From positions 1 to 7,655 of the forward strand of contig CAZJUC010000162.1 in the NCBI GenBank assembly GCA_964549065.1: a stretch of 7,655 nucleotides of DNA, given 5' to 3'. Position 1 is the first letter of the stretch; every line of letters starts with the position of its first letter. Source of the stretch: Sva-07 sp964549065 (GTDB lineage: Bacteria; Actinomycetota; Acidimicrobiia; Acidimicrobiales; Ilumatobacteraceae). This document shows, in pieces, positions 5,836 through 7,655 of the stretch. The position numbers were made by a program, and so were the translations under genes. The notes under the pieces are model-generated. The model was not told where the DNA came from. It did not search any database and saw nothing but the letters and a program-made list of their open reading frames with translations.

Positions 5836-6234
5836 ATGGCTGCCGTTCGAGTGACCGCCTTCGACCATCTCGTGCTCGCGTGCGCCGACGTCGAACGCAC
5901 GCTCGCGTGGTACACCACGACCCTCGGCCTGACACCGGTCCAGGTCGACGAGTGGCATCGCGGCGAGGTGCCGTTTCCGTCGGTTCGAGTCACCGACGAC
6001 ACGATCATCGACCTGATCGCAGCGACCGACGAGTCGCCGGGCGACGAGCCCCGCTGCGGGCACCTCGATCACATCTGCCTGGTCGTCGCCCCCATCGACC
6101 TCGAGGTACTGCGCGACTCCGGCGACTTCGACGTGGTGGAGGGACCCGCTCGGCGCTCGGGCGCACGCGGCACCGGCACGTCGCTGTACGTGCGCGATCC
6201 CGACGGCCTCGTCGTCGAGCTCCGCCACTACTGA
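5836..6234 (+). CDS. VOC-family protein (glyoxalase/dioxygenase fold)
   Basis: This 132-aa protein consists of a single vicinal-oxygen-chelate domain made of two beta-alpha-beta-beta-beta modules. The first opens with FDHLVLACADVERTLAWY (9-26), carrying His11. The second opens with GHLDHICLVV (75-84), carrying His79, and closes with LYVRDPDGLVVELRHY (117-132), carrying Glu128. His11, His79 and Glu128 sit where metal ligands occur in metal-dependent members; Asp58 or Asp59 may supply the fourth. The DPDGLVVEL ending is a family hallmark. It resembles the GLOD5/virulence-protein-like branch, so lyase, dioxygenase or resistance functions cannot be separated from sequence. ATG 5836 fits the first strand, but no good Shine-Dalgarno is present; GTG 5851 is an alternative. 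It stands 53 nt after the Rho_N-domain gene, in the same direction, with a possible hairpin between. The assembly gap begins 22 bp downstream. Confidence 0.88.
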   Translation: MAAVRVTAFDHLVLACADVERTLAWYTTTLGLTPVQVDEWHRGEVPFPSVRVTDDTIIDLIAATDESPGDEPRCGHLDHICLVVAPIDLEVLRDSGDFDVVEGPARRSGARGTGTSLYVRDPDGLVVELRHY

Positions 6235-6255
6235 ACTCATCGCCGACGCGCACTC

Positions 6256-6355
6256 NNNNNNNNNNNNNNNNNNNNNNNNNNNNNNNNNNNNNNNNNNNNN
6301 NNNNNNNNNNNNNNNNNNNNNNNNNNNNNNNNNNNNNNNNNNNNNNNNNNNNNNN
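6256..6355. other. Assembly gap of 100 Ns
   Basis: This is a run of exactly 100 undetermined bases, the conventional placeholder for a scaffold join of unknown length. Sequence on the two sides need not be 100 bp apart. Frames read through it are not evidence for a gene, and one or more genes could be missing between the VOC protein and the alpha/beta hydrolase. Confidence 0.99.
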
Positions 6356-6373
6356 TGCACGGCGTGCGGCGGA

Positions 6374-7069
6374 TCAGGGGTCGAGGTGCGACACGAACTC
6401 CGCAATCAGGTCGGCGACCTCGGCGGCGTGGGTGTCTTCGTGCATCGAGTGTCCGCCGCCCTCGACGACCGCCAGGCGGGCGTCGGGCATCTTGCGTTCG
6501 AGGTACTGGCCCGATCCCGTGTATTCCGGGCGGTCGTCGCCGCCGGCGAGGACGAGCGTGGGGGTGGTGATCACGGCGAGGCGGTCCATCACCACCGAGT
6601 CCTCCTGGAGATTCATCGTGGTCACCTGCTCCGGCACGCCGAAGCGGTGGGCGTTGCGGCGCGACCGTTCGTTCCACCCCTCGCGCTTGTCCGGATCGCG
6701 GAATCCGGGTCCGGTGTTCAGCACCACGACTCCCCGGGCTGCGCCAGGACGGGTCGCCACATGGGCGAGCGCCAGGTACCCGCCGAGTGAATGGCCGACC
6801 AGCACCACCGGCTGTCCGGTCTCGTCCCGCAGGCTCGTGAGCACGTCGTCGAGATCGGCGAGGGCCCGGTCGCGGGTGTACTCGGCCGGGTCGTCCGGCA
6901 CGGGCGACTCGCCGTGGCCGAGCAGATCGACGGCCACCACGGTGAACCGGTCGGCGAGCAGGTCCATGCAGCGATTCCAGGTGGCGGCCGAGGTGCCCAT
7001 GCCGTGCACGAACACGATCGGCGGCCCCTCGCCGCGACGGTCGGTGTGCAGCCGCGTCGAGGTCGTCAC
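6374..7069 (-). CDS. Alpha/beta hydrolase, panB-linked
   Basis: This 231-aa soluble alpha/beta-hydrolase has a complete catalytic set: nucleophile Ser94 in VGHSLGG (91-97), acid Asp178 or Asp179 in LAGGDDRPEYTG (174-185), and His207 in GGGHSMHED (204-212). An HGMG oxyanion segment (22-25) and the typical VDLLGHGES (48-55) are present. The lid is short. The substrate is unknown; esterase, thioesterase or lactonase activity are all possible. The GTG start at 7069 has GAGG-type Shine-Dalgarno sequence overlapping the panB stop, and the gap to panB is 7 nt, so co-transcription and translational coupling with panB are likely. A link to pantothenate or CoA metabolism is inferred from position alone. 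The C-terminus SHLDP ends normally before the assembly gap. Confidence 0.9.
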   Translation of the reverse strand: MTTSTRLHTDRRGEGPPIVFVHGMGTSAATWNRCMDLLADRFTVVAVDLLGHGESPVPDDPAEYTRDRALADLDDVLTSLRDETGQPVVLVGHSLGGYLALAHVATRPGAARGVVVLNTGPGFRDPDKREGWNERSRRNAHRFGVPEQVTTMNLQEDSVVMDRLAVITTPTLVLAGGDDRPEYTGSGQYLERKMPDARLAVVEGGGHSMHEDTHAAEVADLIAEFVSHLDP

Positions 7070-7076
7070 GCCTGCC

Positions 7077-7655
7077 TCATTCGCCGTACTCGTGCTCGGC
7101 GGCCGGGTACTGCCCGGACTCGACGTCCTCGCGAAACGTCACGGCTGCGTCGAGCAATGTCTGGCCGATCGACGCGTACTGCTTGACGAACTTCGGGATG
7201 CGGCCTCGGGTGAAGCCCGCCCAGTCGCTCCACACCAGCAGTTGGCCGTCGCACTCGGGCCCGGCGCCCACCGAGATCGTCGGGATGGTGAGTTCGTCGG
7301 TGACCTGTCCGGCAACGGCCGACGGCACCATCTCGAGCACCACGGCGAACGCGCCGGCCTCCTCGACGGCGTGGGCGTCGGCGAGCAGTTGATCGGCGCC
7401 CTCGCCCCTTCCCTGGATGATGTGGCCACCCAGTCCGTGCTCGCTCTGCGGCGTGAATCCGATGTGGGCCATCACCGGGATGCCGGCGCGCACGATTCGC
7501 TTGATCTGCTTGGCGCTGCGCAGCCCGCCTTCGAGCTTGACGGCGTGGGCGCCGGTCTCCTTCATGAAGCGGATCGCCGTGCTGAGCGCCTCGTCGGGTC
7601 CGTTCTCGTAGGAACCGAAGGGCATGTCGGCGATCACGAGCGCCCGCTTGGCGCC
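7077..7655 (-). CDS. panB: 3-methyl-2-oxobutanoate hydroxymethyltransferase, N-terminus beyond window
   Basis: The last 192 residues of PanB are visible. This cytosolic enzyme transfers a hydroxymethyl group from 5,10-methylene-tetrahydrofolate to 2-oxoisovalerate, giving ketopantoate, the first committed step of pantothenate and CoA synthesis. Hallmarks are VIADMPFGSY (visible residues 7-16, with the Mg-binding Asp10), VKLEGG (39-44, Lys40 and Glu42), MAHIGFTPQ (62-70, His64), LEMVP (107-111, catalytic-type Glu108) and GAGPECDGQLLV (130-141). The frame stays open to the window edge, so roughly the first 70-90 residues lie outside, judging from the usual length of about 260-280. The alpha/beta hydrolase gene starts 7 nt downstream. 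Nothing looks truncated or altered in the visible part. Confidence 0.95.
   Translation of the reverse strand, partial: GAKRALVIADMPFGSYENGPDEALSTAIRFMKETGAHAVKLEGGLRSAKQIKRIVRAGIPVMAHIGFTPQSEHGLGGHIIQGRGEGADQLLADAHAVEEAGAFAVVLEMVPSAVAGQVTDELTIPTISVGAGPECDGQLLVWSDWAGFTRGRIPKFVKQYASIGQTLLDAAVTFREDVESGQYPAAEHEYGE

Noticed and set aside
3941..5935. Very long open frame on the minus strand (about 660 codons)
   Set aside because: It is extremely rich in Arg, Pro, His and Ala, covers the whole antiporter gene in another frame plus the intergenic promoters, and shows no domain. It is a GC-driven shadow of the antiporter.
6237..6677. Minus-strand frames that run through the N gap
   Set aside because: They exist only because undetermined bases cannot contain stops. 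The flanking pieces are Arg-rich shadows.
1..7655. Mobile element, CRISPR array, defence system, rRNA or tRNA
   Set aside because: I saw no transposase or integrase motifs, direct-repeat arrays or structural RNA signatures on either strand. The genes look like ordinary chromosomal metabolism and homeostasis.

Overview
This window is a high-GC stretch of chromosome with strong G/C preference at third codon positions. It most likely comes from a free-living actinobacterium. An Acidimicrobiia-like (Ilumatobacter-type) source is my best guess, from overall gene style only, and I hold it with low-to-moderate confidence. A run of exactly 100 Ns at 6256-6355 marks a scaffold gap, so the source is a draft or metagenomic assembly and the true distance across the gap is unknown.

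Left part (1-2679): the tail of an unidentified gene is followed by a near-perfect 35-bp palindrome (17-bp arms) at 125-159. Next is an Old Yellow Enzyme-type NADH:flavin oxidoreductase (+). It converges on a membrane fatty-acid desaturase of the omega-6/Delta-12-like group (-). The desaturase has a good ribosome binding site and a candidate promoter whose spacer and -10 overlap a TetR-operator-like palindrome.

Middle (2680-4095): a 218-bp divergent intergenic region separates the desaturase from an MBL-fold metallohydrolase of the COG1237 type (+). That gene converges on a 39-codon gene for a single-span membrane protein (-).

Stress-like block (3976-5782): a CPA1-family Na+/H+ antiporter (-) is followed 9 nt later by the 39-aa membrane protein gene, whose Shine-Dalgarno overlaps the antiporter stop. 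Divergent from the antiporter is an 85-aa hydrophilic protein with a Rho_N/SAP-like C-terminal module (+). The 115-bp region between them carries back-to-back GTTN...GGGTAG elements resembling promoters of SigB/SigF-type stress sigma factors, one in each direction. I infer a small osmotic/ionic stress unit: antiporter, small membrane partner and Rho_N protein under the same sigma factor.

Right part (5836-7655): a small VOC-fold protein (+), the gap, then on the minus strand the 3' part of panB (pantothenate biosynthesis) followed 7 nt later by an alpha/beta hydrolase gene.

I found no rRNA, tRNA, CRISPR array, transposase or recognisable defence system. The least-described items are the uncatalogued 39-aa membrane protein linked to the antiporter, the paired stress-type promoters, and the long palindrome at 125-159.
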